Positions 8,920-17,968 of a DNA stretch of 64,000 nt are shown in pieces (within the stretch, counting starts at the first letter, position 1; each line of letters begins with the position of its first letter). Origin of the DNA: Geminocystis sp050753365 (GTDB lineage: Bacteria; Cyanobacteriota; Cyanobacteriia; Cyanobacteriales; Cyanobacteriaceae); contig NZ_JBLZFY010000012.1 of NCBI RefSeq assembly GCF_050753365.1, positions 1 through 64,000 of the forward strand. Direction: 5' to 3'. The position numbers and the translations under genes are program-made. The notes beneath the pieces are model-generated. The model searched no databases. It saw only the letters and a list, made by a program, of their open reading frames with translations, and had not been told where the DNA came from.

Positions 8920-11457
8920 ATGAAAACCATCGATCGAAATTTCCGTCAAAAATTCCTCAGTTTTTTACTCCAAAGGAAAGCTAATCATCAAGAAGGTTAT
9001 GTGCTAGTTTTAGCCATTGGTGTTGTTGTCGGTTTAGCAGGATTAGTGGCACTATACGCTCGAACAAGCCGAGTCGAAAAATATAGCAATACCGCTACGG
9101 TGGACAGTAATAGTGGATTTTATGGGGCAGAGGCGGGATTAAATTTAAGGGCAAATAAACTCAGGGAAGTCTATTTAAACTCTGAGCAACCAAAAGGAAC
9201 TTCCCCAACTTCTACTACCGCCTGTTTTGATGATGATACGACCAATGATGGTACTCTTGATTTTAAATGTGACAGATTTGAAGTTCCCTCTGCTGATCCT
9301 CGTCGGGGTAGTGGTTCGGTGACAACCTATGTTGTACCAATTAATAACGGAGAAGGTTCGATCGGAGTTGTACCGAGGGGCAATGCTTTTCAGGGTTTAA
9401 ATATGGTTGAATATGGTCATTCCATCTTCTCTTTAGCCTTTAAGGACAACAATGAAGCCACTGCTCAAGGAAAACAAGCGGTTGCTATTTTACAAATGGA
9501 TGTGAAAAGTCGTTTAATTCCCATGTTTCAGTTTGCGGCTTTCTATACAGGAGATTTGGAAATCTTACCCGGTCCAAATATGACATTATCCGGACCTGTT
9601 CACACTAACGGTGATTTATATTTAGGCAGTGATAACACTTTAAGAATTAGAGGGCAAGTCACTACCGTAAGAGATATTTTTAATCGGAGAAAAAATAATA
9701 ATACTACCTATCCTGATGGTAGAGTCCAAATTGATAACAGTGTCGCTACAGCCTTAAATTTATTATTTAATGGTACAGGTAGCACAACTCAAACTACCAA
9801 TGCCATGGATCCGACTCGCATCAGAACCGCTTGGGGTACTCAAGTACAAGTAAGAACGGAAGCTCCTGTTTCTATCCCTACTCCCAGTATTTTAACCACC
9901 AGTGGAGACTATTATATAAATGCTGATATTCGCATCAAGTTTAAACCCCAAGCAACAGCAACAAATGGTAATTTTAACTATCTGAAAAACAACATACCTT
10001 TTGAAGTGACGGCGATCGATCGAACCAGTAGTACAGGTCAAGCTCTAAGTAGCCCTGTGACGAGAAATTTTACGAATCAACAATTAGCTAGTTTTTATCA
10101 ACCAGTAATGGTTGGTGCAGATTTAGCCGCCATTCCTAGCACTTCTCCCTATCATATCTGTACCCCCGCAACCTTATCAGGTAGTTTAGCGACTTGGTGG
10201 AATGGTTTAACCGCCGTACAAAAAAATAACTTTAGGGAAGAAGCACAAAAATACATTCAAGAACAAATCCAGTCTCAAGATGCCCCCCTTCGTTTTTCTT
10301 TCATGTCTTTACCCATCAAAAATGTTAGAAATCAAAATACCAATTTATATGGTAGTTTTGCCACAAATACAGCTCAATTAAGACAAAATAGTAAATTACA
10401 ACAGGCTTTTACTAATCAAAGCGAAAGAAATCAAGCTACTAATAATTTAGATGACATGACGGCTCAACAAATAGCTGGATTGTCACAATATGATGCTAGT
10501 AATAATCCTATTCCTAATACTGCCCGTTGTTTTATCGGAGCACCAATTACAGAAATCGGTCGAGATAATGCCAATCATTTATCTTTCTATCGTTTCTTTA
10601 ATAACAGAGAAAACCGAGATATGCGTTTATTACAGCTAAATATTCAAAGTATGGCAGTATGGAATCGAGACGGAGTTCATCTTACTACTGGAAACAATTT
10701 AGCTTCTGCTAATGGTTTACTTTATATCAAAGCGCCTGCCGACAACAATGCCCCTGAACATTCTTTTCAACGTCTTGGTTTAGCAGCCATTGACAACTCT
10801 CAAGGAGGAATGGTTCTTCATGCTACGATCGATGGTGTAACTTATCTTAATGCCGCTACGAATGCAAGTCGCTATGGTTTTGCGGTGATCAAAGGGCAAC
10901 AATTATTTGGTTTAGCTGAAACTGCCACTTATCCCGATCCTACAGGATTGACGATCGCCACGGATCAAGCCATTTATCCTCAAGGAGATTATAACAACGT
11001 CAACAAACAACCAGCCTCTTTTCTAGCAGACACTTTTAATCCCCTTTCTAATGCTTGTATTATCGTTGCCGATAGTGCAATTAATCGTGCCAATAATGCG
11101 AATTGTAATCAGCTCAATGGAGACGCTATTACTCCCACAGCCACTGTATTTAATGCGGCGGTGTTAGCAGGTACGGATGTCACTAATGGAACATCCTATA
11201 ACGGTGGTTTAGAAAACTATCCTCGCTTTTTGGAAAATTGGGGAGGGACTCTTTGGCAATATAGAGGATCATTCGTCAGTATTTCTACTCCTTTACGCTC
11301 TAATGGTAACTGGAGTCATGGTGGAAATATTTATACTGCACCCCAACGGGATTGGGATTATGATCAAGATTTTAATAATCCTCTCAATTTACCCCCTTTA
11401 ACCCCTCAATTTGTATCTTTAACACAGGAATCTTTTATTCGTAGTTTTGAACAATAA
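8920..11457 (+). CDS. hpsA: HpsA-like hormogonium polysaccharide biosynthesis protein (PilX-like N-terminus)
   Basis: An 845-aa protein with a basic N-terminus, one membrane helix at about residues 27-47 (YVLVLAIGVVVGLAGLVALY), then YGAEAGLN, typical of PilX-like proteins. The very long outer domain is rich in Asn, Thr and Gly, with repeated patterns such as GPVHTNGDLYLG. The size, PilX-like start and position after three pseudopilin genes fit HpsA, which Nostoc punctiforme needs for motile filaments and polysaccharide (family knowledge). It ends the operon and converges on a regulator 17 bp away. In a non-filamentous host the role would be general polysaccharide or pilus secretion, an inference. 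Confidence 0.7.
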   Translation: MKTIDRNFRQKFLSFLLQRKANHQEGYVLVLAIGVVVGLAGLVALYARTSRVEKYSNTATVDSNSGFYGAEAGLNLRANKLREVYLNSEQPKGTSPTSTTACFDDDTTNDGTLDFKCDRFEVPSADPRRGSGSVTTYVVPINNGEGSIGVVPRGNAFQGLNMVEYGHSIFSLAFKDNNEATAQGKQAVAILQMDVKSRLIPMFQFAAFYTGDLEILPGPNMTLSGPVHTNGDLYLGSDNTLRIRGQVTTVRDIFNRRKNNNTTYPDGRVQIDNSVATALNLLFNGTGSTTQTTNAMDPTRIRTAWGTQVQVRTEAPVSIPTPSILTTSGDYYINADIRIKFKPQATATNGNFNYLKNNIPFEVTAIDRTSSTGQALSSPVTRNFTNQQLASFYQPVMVGADLAAIPSTSPYHICTPATLSGSLATWWNGLTAVQKNNFREEAQKYIQEQIQSQDAPLRFSFMSLPIKNVRNQNTNLYGSFATNTAQLRQNSKLQQAFTNQSERNQATNNLDDMTAQQIAGLSQYDASNNPIPNTARCFIGAPITEIGRDNANHLSFYRFFNNRENRDMRLLQLNIQSMAVWNRDGVHLTTGNNLASANGLLYIKAPADNNAPEHSFQRLGLAAIDNSQGGMVLHATIDGVTYLNAATNASRYGFAVIKGQQLFGLAETATYPDPTGLTIATDQAIYPQGDYNNVNKQPASFLADTFNPLSNACIIVADSAINRANNANCNQLNGDAITPTATVFNAAVLAGTDVTNGTSYNGGLENYPRFLENWGGTLWQYRGSFVSISTPLRSNGNWSHGGNIYTAPQRDWDYDQDFNNPLNLPPLTPQFVSLTQESFIRSFEQ

Positions 11458-11474
11458 AGAAACAAAGCAAAGGT

Positions 11475-12491
11475 TTATCCTATATTGTCTAAGATAAAGT
11501 TTTTAAATTGCTTGAAAAGTTGAGGATTACGCCAACCTTTGTTTACTTCTTCTTCCATAATCTCTAAAGATCGATCGAACGAGTAAGATGGTTTATAGCA
11601 ACGTTCATTAATCAGCGCATCATAAATATCTACCATCTGAAAAACTTGGGCGAGATAGGGAATATTGTCTTGGGATAATCCATCGGGATAGCCTGTGCCG
11701 TTCCATTTTTCATGGTGATGACGAATAATTGCTAGTAAATTTTTTCGACTACTCAAGGGTTGACAAATTTGTTCACCGATAATAACGTGTTGATGAATAA
11801 TCTCTTTTTCTTCATCGGTGAGGGGTGTGGACTTTCCTAAAATATGCTCTGGAATGCTGATTGTACCTATATCATGGAGATAGGCTGAAGAAATTAAATC
11901 TTCTATATCTGTATCCGATAGTTGTAAATATTGCCCGAATTTCATGGCTAAGTTAGCTAACTTTAAGGATGATTGACAACGGTTGATCGATCGTTGTTCA
12001 ATAGCCATAGCAAGGGTAAACAGTACTTTTTGAGTTTGATTTAATCCTTCATTGAGGCGTTTTTGCTGACTTAGATTGTTCAGTTTCGGATATAGACAAC
12101 TAGGTTCTAAAGGTTTTAAGATTACTTCTTCTATACCTATTTTAAGGGCTTGTTGCCATAAGTTTGGTTCATCGGAAACAGACATTAAAACAATAGGGAT
12201 TGATTTGGTTTGAGGTTGTAATTTAAGCATTTTTGCCACTTCAAAACCGTTAATGTCTGGCATAAAAACATCCATCAAAATTACGTCGGGTTGATGTTGA
12301 AACGCTAATTCCATCACCTGACGACTATCCATACATTCGATCGAATCATAACCTTTATATTTGATTAAGTCCACAGCTTGTAATAAACTTAAAGGTTGAT
12401 CATCTACTACCATAATTTTTGTAGGGGTAGAAACCGCCGTCAAAAATCTTTCTTGTCGTTCTAATGTTAGGATATTTTGATAGTTACTCAT
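11475..12491 (-). CDS. Response regulator with HD-GYP output domain
   Basis: The N-terminal receiver domain (residues ~25-145) has MVVDDQ for the acidic pocket, LMDVFMPDINGFE for the phospho-Asp, MSVSDE and the late Lys in LKPLE. The C-terminal HD-GYP domain has HDIGT and HHEKWNGTGYPDGL. HD-GYP proteins are cyclic-di-GMP phosphodiesterases and the signature is complete here. I place the start at the ATG at 12491 (338 aa), which leaves a normal short extension before the receiver. An in-frame ATG at 12554 would add 21 residues of odd composition. It is convergent with hpsA. Control of c-di-GMP beside a pilus/polysaccharide locus is a sensible but unproven link. Confidence 0.88.
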   Translation of the reverse strand: MSNYQNILTLERQERFLTAVSTPTKIMVVDDQPLSLLQAVDLIKYKGYDSIECMDSRQVMELAFQHQPDVILMDVFMPDINGFEVAKMLKLQPQTKSIPIVLMSVSDEPNLWQQALKIGIEEVILKPLEPSCLYPKLNNLSQQKRLNEGLNQTQKVLFTLAMAIEQRSINRCQSSLKLANLAMKFGQYLQLSDTDIEDLISSAYLHDIGTISIPEHILGKSTPLTDEEKEIIHQHVIIGEQICQPLSSRKNLLAIIRHHHEKWNGTGYPDGLSQDNIPYLAQVFQMVDIYDALINERCYKPSYSFDRSLEIMEEEVNKGWRNPQLFKQFKNFILDNIG

Positions 12492-12726
12492 GACACACAG
12501 CTTATGGTAATAATGGGTTAGATTATTTTTCAGACTTTTAACTATTACTTTCAAAAATTGTTTGAATTGCCTAAGTTCTGATTTTCTCTATAGCTATATA
12601 GTTCACCATTTCAGCTCGATCGACCTCAGTTAAAATACGCAAATTCAGGTTAAATAAAAATCTATTTCACGACATTTTTTATAAAGACTGATTGAGATTT
12701 AAGCATTTGTACCAAGAATTAATAAG

Positions 12727-13587
12727 CTAAGAAAACCAGCGTTTCTTCCATTGACTTGTGGACTCTAAATTACTTAAAGATTGCTCTTGTTCACGGCGTA
12801 ATTTTATAATTTCTTTTGTATCTTGTAGAGTTGCATCCCGAAAGGGAATAGAGGCTTTGGTGTGCAAATGTTCTAATTCCATCGGAGAGAGGGGAGACAA
12901 TAGTTGAAATCCTTTTGTCGCAACAGTACCGGGCGATCGTCTGCCTATACAATAGTTATTCCCGATGGTTAAACCTGCTAATTGAAGGGCTTTGCGTACT
13001 CCTGCTGAACAAGAATAGGTGGCAAGGATTCCATTTTCATCTAAACGCTGTGCTACAAGGGTTAAAAATTCGACTGTCCAAAGTTGAGGACATTTAGGGG
13101 GAGAAAAAGGATCAAAAAATACGGCATCAGCTTGAAAATTTGGAGGCACTAATTGAGATAATGTTTGTCTTGCATCTCCTATCAATAATTTGATTTTAAG
13201 TAAGGGTAAATTAACTTCTTTTTCTGTTAATAATGTGGTTAAAATCTCGATGGTTTTTGAGGAATAATGATGCAATAAATTATTTTTAAGGGCTTCTTTT
13301 GGTACGTTTTCATCTAATTCTAAGGCAATAAGTTCGATCGAACATTGGGGATTATTGCTCATAATAAAATCTAATACCGAAGCCGTATTATATCCTAATC
13401 CGTAACAAATATCAAGAATTTTTATCTGATTTTTCTCTTGAATTTTACGAGGAATTTGACAACCTTGAATATAAGTAATATCTGCCTCAGATTTAGCTCC
13501 ATATTTAGTATGAAATGTCTCTCCAAACTCAGCAGAATAAAAGGTTGGTGAACCGTCAGCAGTAATTATTTTTTCCCACAATTTCAT
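12727..13587 (-). CDS. MnmC-like (DUF752) SAM-dependent methyltransferase
   Basis: Opens with a TADGSPTFYSAEFGETFHTKYGA motif region as in the methyltransferase half of MnmC. Then come the SAM loop ILDICYGLGYNT near residue 58, and the catalytic-site motif FFDPFSPPKCPQLW near 158. It ends in ATYSCSAGVRKAL and RRSPGT. MnmC methylates 5-aminomethyl-2-thiouridine at tRNA position 34. The oxidase half is absent, as in many cyanobacterial single-domain homologues. The 286-aa length agrees. A polar ~50-residue tail follows the domain. It precedes adk on the same strand with a ~50-bp gap between them. Confidence 0.85.
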   Translation of the reverse strand: MKLWEKIITADGSPTFYSAEFGETFHTKYGAKSEADITYIQGCQIPRKIQEKNQIKILDICYGLGYNTASVLDFIMSNNPQCSIELIALELDENVPKEALKNNLLHHYSSKTIEILTTLLTEKEVNLPLLKIKLLIGDARQTLSQLVPPNFQADAVFFDPFSPPKCPQLWTVEFLTLVAQRLDENGILATYSCSAGVRKALQLAGLTIGNNYCIGRRSPGTVATKGFQLLSPLSPMELEHLHTKASIPFRDATLQDTKEIIKLRREQEQSLSNLESTSQWKKRWFS

Positions 13588-13639
13588 TTAATAACTAATA
13601 TTTTATAATTGATTAATTCTACATTATAAACTTAAAATT

Positions 13640-14218
13640 CTAAATTTTTTTCGTATTTTCTAAGAAAGGTTTTGCTCGATCGACTATTTCCTTTTCCACT
13701 TGTTCGATCGAACCCTCAGCAGATATAGTAATTAAAGTATGCTTATATTCATAATATTCTAAAATGGGAGTAGTGCGTTGTTTAAAAAGCTCAATTCTTT
13801 TTTTTACGACATCTAATTTATCATCAATATCCCCTCGATTTAAAGAGCGTTGAATCATAGTTTCTTCCGTAACATCTAAATAAATTGCGTAGTTAATTTT
13901 TTGCTCTAAATCTTCTAATAAAAAATCTAATTCTTCCGCCTGAAATGCCGTGCGAGGATAACCTTCCAATACCCAACCCTTCGCTACATCATCTTGCAAA
14001 AGACGTTGCTTCATAAATTCAATCATCATTCGATCGGGAACTAACTCGCCTTTTTCCACATATTCCCTTGCTTTTTTGCCCAAATCATCATCGGAAGTAA
14101 TGGCAGTACGCAAAATATCCCCTGTAGATATGATAGTAATATCAAGGTCTTTACCTATTTTTAATGCTTGAGTACCTTTTCCAGAACCAGGTCCTCCTAA
14201 CATAATTAATCTAACCAT
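13640..14218 (-). CDS. adk: Adenylate kinase (short, LID-less form)
   Basis: Catalyses AMP + ATP = 2 ADP. The P-loop GGPGSGKGT is at residues 8-16. STGDILR and EGYPRTAFQAEELD cover AMP binding, and RSLNRGDIDDKLDVVKKR is the short lid segment with the Arg residues. The 192-aa length and lack of a zinc lid are typical of the second cyanobacterial adenylate kinase type. GTG and ATG starts upstream are absent, and the chosen ATG leaves only two residues before the first strand. It lies upstream of the MnmC-like gene in the same direction. Confidence 0.93.
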   Translation of the reverse strand: MVRLIMLGGPGSGKGTQALKIGKDLDITIISTGDILRTAITSDDDLGKKAREYVEKGELVPDRMMIEFMKQRLLQDDVAKGWVLEGYPRTAFQAEELDFLLEDLEQKINYAIYLDVTEETMIQRSLNRGDIDDKLDVVKKRIELFKQRTTPILEYYEYKHTLITISAEGSIEQVEKEIVDRAKPFLENTKKI

Positions 14219-14574
14219 AAATTTGAGCAGTCCCCATAATAAATTCTAAGATAATATTAGATGAATTGTAGCTAAAAATAGCAATTTTTTTGGCTTCTTC
14301 TAAACTTATTAGACTATAGCGATCCTATTTGAGTTGTAAGATTATCATAAAGATAGGTGTCAGGTGTCAGGTGTCAGGTAAAATACTGATAAATCAAAGT
14401 GTTTAGTCTAATTGTTGGTTTTAAGAGATGTTTCTTATCACGCTATTATTTCTCATAAATGATTTAGGATTGCTATATTTTAATTATAAAAACGAGGAAA
14501 TAGGCAATAGTGATAAAATTTATTATTATTGACAATAAAATTATTACAAACCATTTAATTATTCTTAAAAAATT
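14219..14574. other. 356-bp intergenic region with heptad repeat
   Basis: It separates divergent adk and nadK, so both promoters should be here. A tandem tract of the unit GGTGTCA lies at 14355-14380. Otherwise it is AT-rich, and I see no convincing consensus promoter or coding potential. Confidence 0.6.
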
Positions 14575-15495
14575 GTGCAGTTAAAACAAGTAATTATTGC
14601 CTATAAAGCAGGAGACAAAGAAAGTAAGGCATGGGCGGAAAGATGCGCTAAAGAGTTAGAAGCGCGTGATTGTAAAGTATTATTAGGACCTAGTGGCATT
14701 AAAGATAATCCCTATCCCGTATTTTTAGCCTCCGCCACCCAATCGATCGATCTGGGAATTATATTAGGAGGAGATGGTACAATATTAGCGGCTGCCCGTC
14801 ATCTAGCACCAGAAAACATCCCCATTTTAGCGGTAAATGTGGGAGGACATTTAGGGTTTTTAACCGAACCATTTAGCTTATTTCAAGACACTTCAACCCT
14901 TTGGCATCGCCTCGAAAATGATTTATATGCCGTAGAAAGACGCATGATGTTAGAGGCGCAAATTTGGGAAAGAAATAGAGATGATGTGGAAGCCGTGAGC
15001 GATCGATTTTTCTGCTTAAATGAGATGTGTGTTAAACCCGCCTGTTTAGATAGAATGCCCACCTCTATTCTTGAAATGGAAGTGGATGGCGAAGTAGTAG
15101 ATCAGTATCATGGAGACGGTTTAATCGTTTCTACCCCTACGGGTTCAACCTGTTATACTGCTTCTGCTAATGGTCCCATTATACACCCCGGCATGAGTAC
15201 CATTGCAGTAACTCCCATTTGCCCTCTTAGTTTATCCAGTCGCCCTTTACTTTTGCCACCTCGATCGGTTGTAAGTATTTGGACACTAGGAGATTACGAA
15301 CTAAATAATAAATTATGGATGGATGGAGTATTAGCTACTGCAATATGGCCTGGGCAATGGGTAAGGGTAAGTATGGCAGATTGTCAAGCCCAATTTATCA
15401 TATTAAGGGAATCTCATTCTTTTTATAAAACACTTCGGGAAAAATTGCAATGGGCAGGGGCGAGAATTTACTGTGAAAATAATCACCGTAACTAG
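14575..15495 (+). CDS. nadK: NAD(+) kinase
   Basis: Phosphorylates NAD to NADP with ATP. The GGDGT signature is at residues 65-69 (IILGGDGTILAAARHL). The second conserved block is NVGGHLGFLTE, the third DGLIVSTPTGSTCYTASANGP. All are canonical for the family, and 306 aa is normal. The start is a GTG at 14575; no earlier in-frame start fits and no strong SD is present, so translation may be modest. Cyanobacteria usually have two NAD kinases; I cannot tell which paralogue this is. Confidence 0.93.
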   Translation: MQLKQVIIAYKAGDKESKAWAERCAKELEARDCKVLLGPSGIKDNPYPVFLASATQSIDLGIILGGDGTILAAARHLAPENIPILAVNVGGHLGFLTEPFSLFQDTSTLWHRLENDLYAVERRMMLEAQIWERNRDDVEAVSDRFFCLNEMCVKPACLDRMPTSILEMEVDGEVVDQYHGDGLIVSTPTGSTCYTASANGPIIHPGMSTIAVTPICPLSLSSRPLLLPPRSVVSIWTLGDYELNNKLWMDGVLATAIWPGQWVRVSMADCQAQFIILRESHSFYKTLREKLQWAGARIYCENNHRN

Positions 15496-15559
15496 AAATG
15501 GTAGTTTAATTCAAAAAAACTTTTATTTCGATCGAACCTCTCCTTTTTGATAAATAGGC

Positions 15560-15588
15560 TTGACTTTTTGTTTTATATCTGCTATAGT
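15560..15588 (+). promoter_or_regulatory. Strong sigma70-type promoter
   Basis: TTGACT at 15560-15565 and TATAGT at 15583-15588 are separated by exactly 17 bp. Transcription would start near 15595, about 55 bp before the ATG of the small ORF at 15649. A GCGATAAT/ATTATTCGC hairpin (about 15598-15619) would form at the 5' end of the transcript. This is the best consensus promoter I found in the window. Confidence 0.75.
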
Positions 15589-15648
15589 TGACGGTGGCGA
15601 TAATCAAAATTATTCGCTAGTAAACAAATTTTATTGAAAACTAAGTAT

Positions 15649-15744
15649 ATGGAATCTTCTGGTAGTAGTAGCCCGACAGTTAAGCCTGTTGTGGCTTTGG
15701 AAGATCCGGACCCTAGACCGAGTCATCATCGGTTTTATTTCTAA
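15649..15744 (+). CDS. Putative 31-aa small protein
   Basis: ATG to TAA, 31 residues. The start is Ser/Gly-rich (MESSGSSSPT), the middle is KPVVALEDPDPRP, and the end is PSHHRFYF. It contains no hydrophobic helix or cysteine. I do not recognise it. Support comes from a near-perfect promoter 55 bp upstream and a composition (Pro, Asp, His, Ser) quite unlike the surrounding AT-rich non-coding sequence. There is no obvious Shine-Dalgarno sequence. It could also be a chance reading frame within a non-coding RNA transcribed from the same promoter. Confidence 0.45.
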   Translation: MESSGSSSPTVKPVVALEDPDPRPSHHRFYF

Positions 15745-16458
15745 AAGTGGTCAAATAGATATAATCTTACTTTTGTTTGTATTTTGTCTCTTTGATCACT
15801 GCCGAAGGGTGACTCAAAGGGAACGGATCGAATTTAAACTAATCTTAATCAACAATTAAGAGCTTTTAACTCTGGGTTTTGATGGTGGTTTTTTATGGGA
15901 AAATCACTGTTGTTTTTTCATGAAATGCCTAGAGAGGTTTTTTCAACTCGCAACAGTTTTAACAGCATTTATAGGGCTTTTTTATTGCCTAACAAAATTA
16001 ATTCTAATTCGTGCTTTGCAGTCACTAGCTTTTTGCTATGTGTCAAATGTTTTCGTGGGATAAAATTTAATTTTTCTTAGTCGCTTTAGCCGACTTTTGT
16101 TATTAGCTTTGTCAATTTATTGCAAAGCGGTTTATCGGTTACAACCCTTATCCCACAATGAAATTTATTTCATTGCTAATAGCTCAACTCTACTAAAGTG
16201 AGTTAAAATTTTCCTACAAAATCAGATTTTTACAGATGAATTGATTATTGTTAAAAAACATCTGCATTTTATACGTCTAGGGAGTTTTGGAAATTAACAT
16301 TTTTGATAATGAAAACACCCTGCCTTAAATAAAGGGGGAACTTATATCGCAAATGATGATAACCCATGCACCAATTAAAGTTGATGATGTTAGGTATAGA
16401 TACATACTAGATTTTCTCCTCAATACTTGGCTAACAATCAGTAAGGAGATCGATCGTC
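15745..16458. other. 714-bp non-coding region with structured segments before mgtE
   Basis: A long imperfect hairpin (CTCTTTGATCAC... paired with GTGACTCAAAGGG, 15788-15822, GAA loop) follows the small ORF. Several T-rich, terminator-like tracts lie at 15885-15960. A CAATGAAA/TTTCATTG hairpin repeat is at 16156-16175. The last ~100 bp hold the mgtE leader with an AAGGAG ribosome site at 16442. I looked for a Mg-sensing M-box and a glutamine or cobalamin riboswitch and could not match any of them. A short frame at 15895-16080 has no family features and is not called. Confidence 0.55.
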
Positions 16459-17826
16459 ATGAGAAATATTTTAAAAGATTTGCTCGAACCCTTTGCCCTC
16501 GAAGCGGCTAAAAAAGAAGCTAATCGTCTTCCATCGGCGGAATTAGTGCTACAGTTGATGGACATTGAACCGAAAAAACGTGCTTTAGCCTTCTGGTTAA
16601 TCGACAAGGATAAAGCTATCCAAGTGTTTGAATATATGCGTCCCGAACAACAGGCAGAATTAATTACTGCCATGAGTAGCGGGGAAATGAATGATTTAAT
16701 TAACACTTTGGAAATTGACGATCGAGTTCGTTTATTTGGGGAATTACCTGCTAAAGTGACGAAAAAAGTCATTGCTAATCTTAACCCGATCGATCGCACG
16801 GGAGTGGATTTATTATTAGGTTTTCCCGAAGACTCCGTTGGGCGCATGATGAATATTCGTTATCTGGCGGTAAAAGAAAATATTACTGTCGGTTTAACTC
16901 AAGAGTTAATTCGTGAATCTAACCTCAAAGATAATCAATTAGACTTAATTTTTGTGGTAGATAATCAAAGATATTATCGGGGTTTTGTCCGTACGATCGA
17001 TTTACTCAAACAAGACTCAGAAGTACTTATCGGCGAATTACTATCTACTCCTGTTGTCGCAATTTCTGCTAAGGAGGAAAATTTAAAAGCCGTCAAGTTA
17101 TTGCAAGATTATGAACTTCCTGCTATTCCTGTTGTCGATAGCGAAGGGCGTTTAATTGGGGATGTTACCTTTGATGATGTCATTCACTTGGTAGAAGAAG
17201 AAATAGACGAAAGCACTTTATCTCAAGCAGGGGTGGGAAATCTTCTCAGTCGGGATAAAATTTGGAGCGATCGCCTTGTAAAAGGTTCTCCTTGGTACTC
17301 TATTCGCCTCAGAATTGCCTTTTTAATCGTCACTCTATTAGGAGGAATGTTAGTAGGGGGAGTAATAGAAACATTTGAGGAAGTAATTGAGACTATCCCC
17401 GCCGCCGCCGTTTTTATTCCCTTAGTCATGGATATGGGGGGTAATGTTGGCACTCAGTCAACAACAGTATTTGCCAGAGGTATGGCATGGGAGCAAATTA
17501 ATCTTAACCGTTATTTTTTCTATATCCTCCGAGAAGCTCGAATTGGTTTATTGATGGGCTTAATTTTAGGCTCAGTTTCTGGTGCGATCGCTTATTTCTG
17601 GCAAGGTATCCCTAATGATATTCCCCAAATTGGTATTGTCGTTGCTATTGCCTTAGTGGTAGTCGTCATTACGGGGGCTGTATTGGGTGCATTGTTACCT
17701 TGGGTGATGTTAAAACTTGGCTTTGATCATGGACCCGGTGCCGATCCTTTAATTACTACTATCAAAGATTTTACAGGACTTTGGGTCTATTTTTCCCTCG
17801 CTACATGGCTGATTGAAGCTGTTTAA
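16459..17826 (+). CDS. mgtE: Magnesium transporter MgtE (copy 1)
   Basis: Mg2+ channel of the inner membrane. The MgtE N-domain (superhelical DIEP..R.lAF repeats, residues ~25-130) is followed by two CBS domains (~130-255). Then comes a connecting helix (QAGVGNLLSRDKIW) and five membrane helices with the signature PLVMDMGGNVGTQSTTVFAR near 335-355 and GFDHGPGADP near the end. Asp in the last motif lines the pore in known structures. The 455-aa length is normal. An AAGGAG site precedes the ATG at 16459. It lies 142 bp upstream of a close paralogue in the same direction. Confidence 0.95.
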   Translation: MRNILKDLLEPFALEAAKKEANRLPSAELVLQLMDIEPKKRALAFWLIDKDKAIQVFEYMRPEQQAELITAMSSGEMNDLINTLEIDDRVRLFGELPAKVTKKVIANLNPIDRTGVDLLLGFPEDSVGRMMNIRYLAVKENITVGLTQELIRESNLKDNQLDLIFVVDNQRYYRGFVRTIDLLKQDSEVLIGELLSTPVVAISAKEENLKAVKLLQDYELPAIPVVDSEGRLIGDVTFDDVIHLVEEEIDESTLSQAGVGNLLSRDKIWSDRLVKGSPWYSIRLRIAFLIVTLLGGMLVGGVIETFEEVIETIPAAAVFIPLVMDMGGNVGTQSTTVFARGMAWEQINLNRYFFYILREARIGLLMGLILGSVSGAIAYFWQGIPNDIPQIGIVVAIALVVVVITGAVLGALLPWVMLKLGFDHGPGADPLITTIKDFTGLWVYFSLATWLIEAV

Positions 17827-17841
17827 TCTCTTAAATGTAGA

Positions 17842-17901
17842 GTGGGCATTGCCCACCAAACGAAAAAATCAAAAGCCTTTCAAAGTTGAATATTATTCAA
17901 C
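17842..17901. repeat. Pair of palindromic intergenic repeats (before mgtE copy 2)
   Basis: GTGGGCATTGCCCAC (17842-17856) and GTTGAAT ATT ATTCAAC (17885-17901, followed by CCCCTACG). The same two palindrome types recur after mgtE copy 2 at 19486-19562. They resemble dispersed hairpin repeats common in cyanobacterial intergenic DNA. Confidence 0.7.
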
Positions 17902-17968
17902 CCCTACGAAACAAATCAACATAATTATTTTGCATAACTTCTATAACCGAAAACCTAAGAGGTGTGAT

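Noticed and set aside
12492..12554. Longer N-terminus of the HD-GYP regulator
   Set aside because: The extra 21 residues are not typical of receiver proteins and the ATG at 12491 gives a normal start.
15895..16080. A 61-aa reading frame
   Set aside because: Low-complexity, Phe/Ser/Cys-rich translation of AT-rich DNA, no ribosome site, no family pattern, and T-rich terminator-like tracts inside it.
15745..16458. A known riboswitch (Mg M-box, glutamine or cobalamin type) before mgtE
   Set aside because: Some pieces (CCGAAGG, paired stems) are suggestive, but the conserved cores of these classes are not found in order.
17813..17968. N-terminal extension of the second MgtE
   Set aside because: The extension translates intergenic palindromic repeats; the ATG at 17969 has a proper ribosome site.
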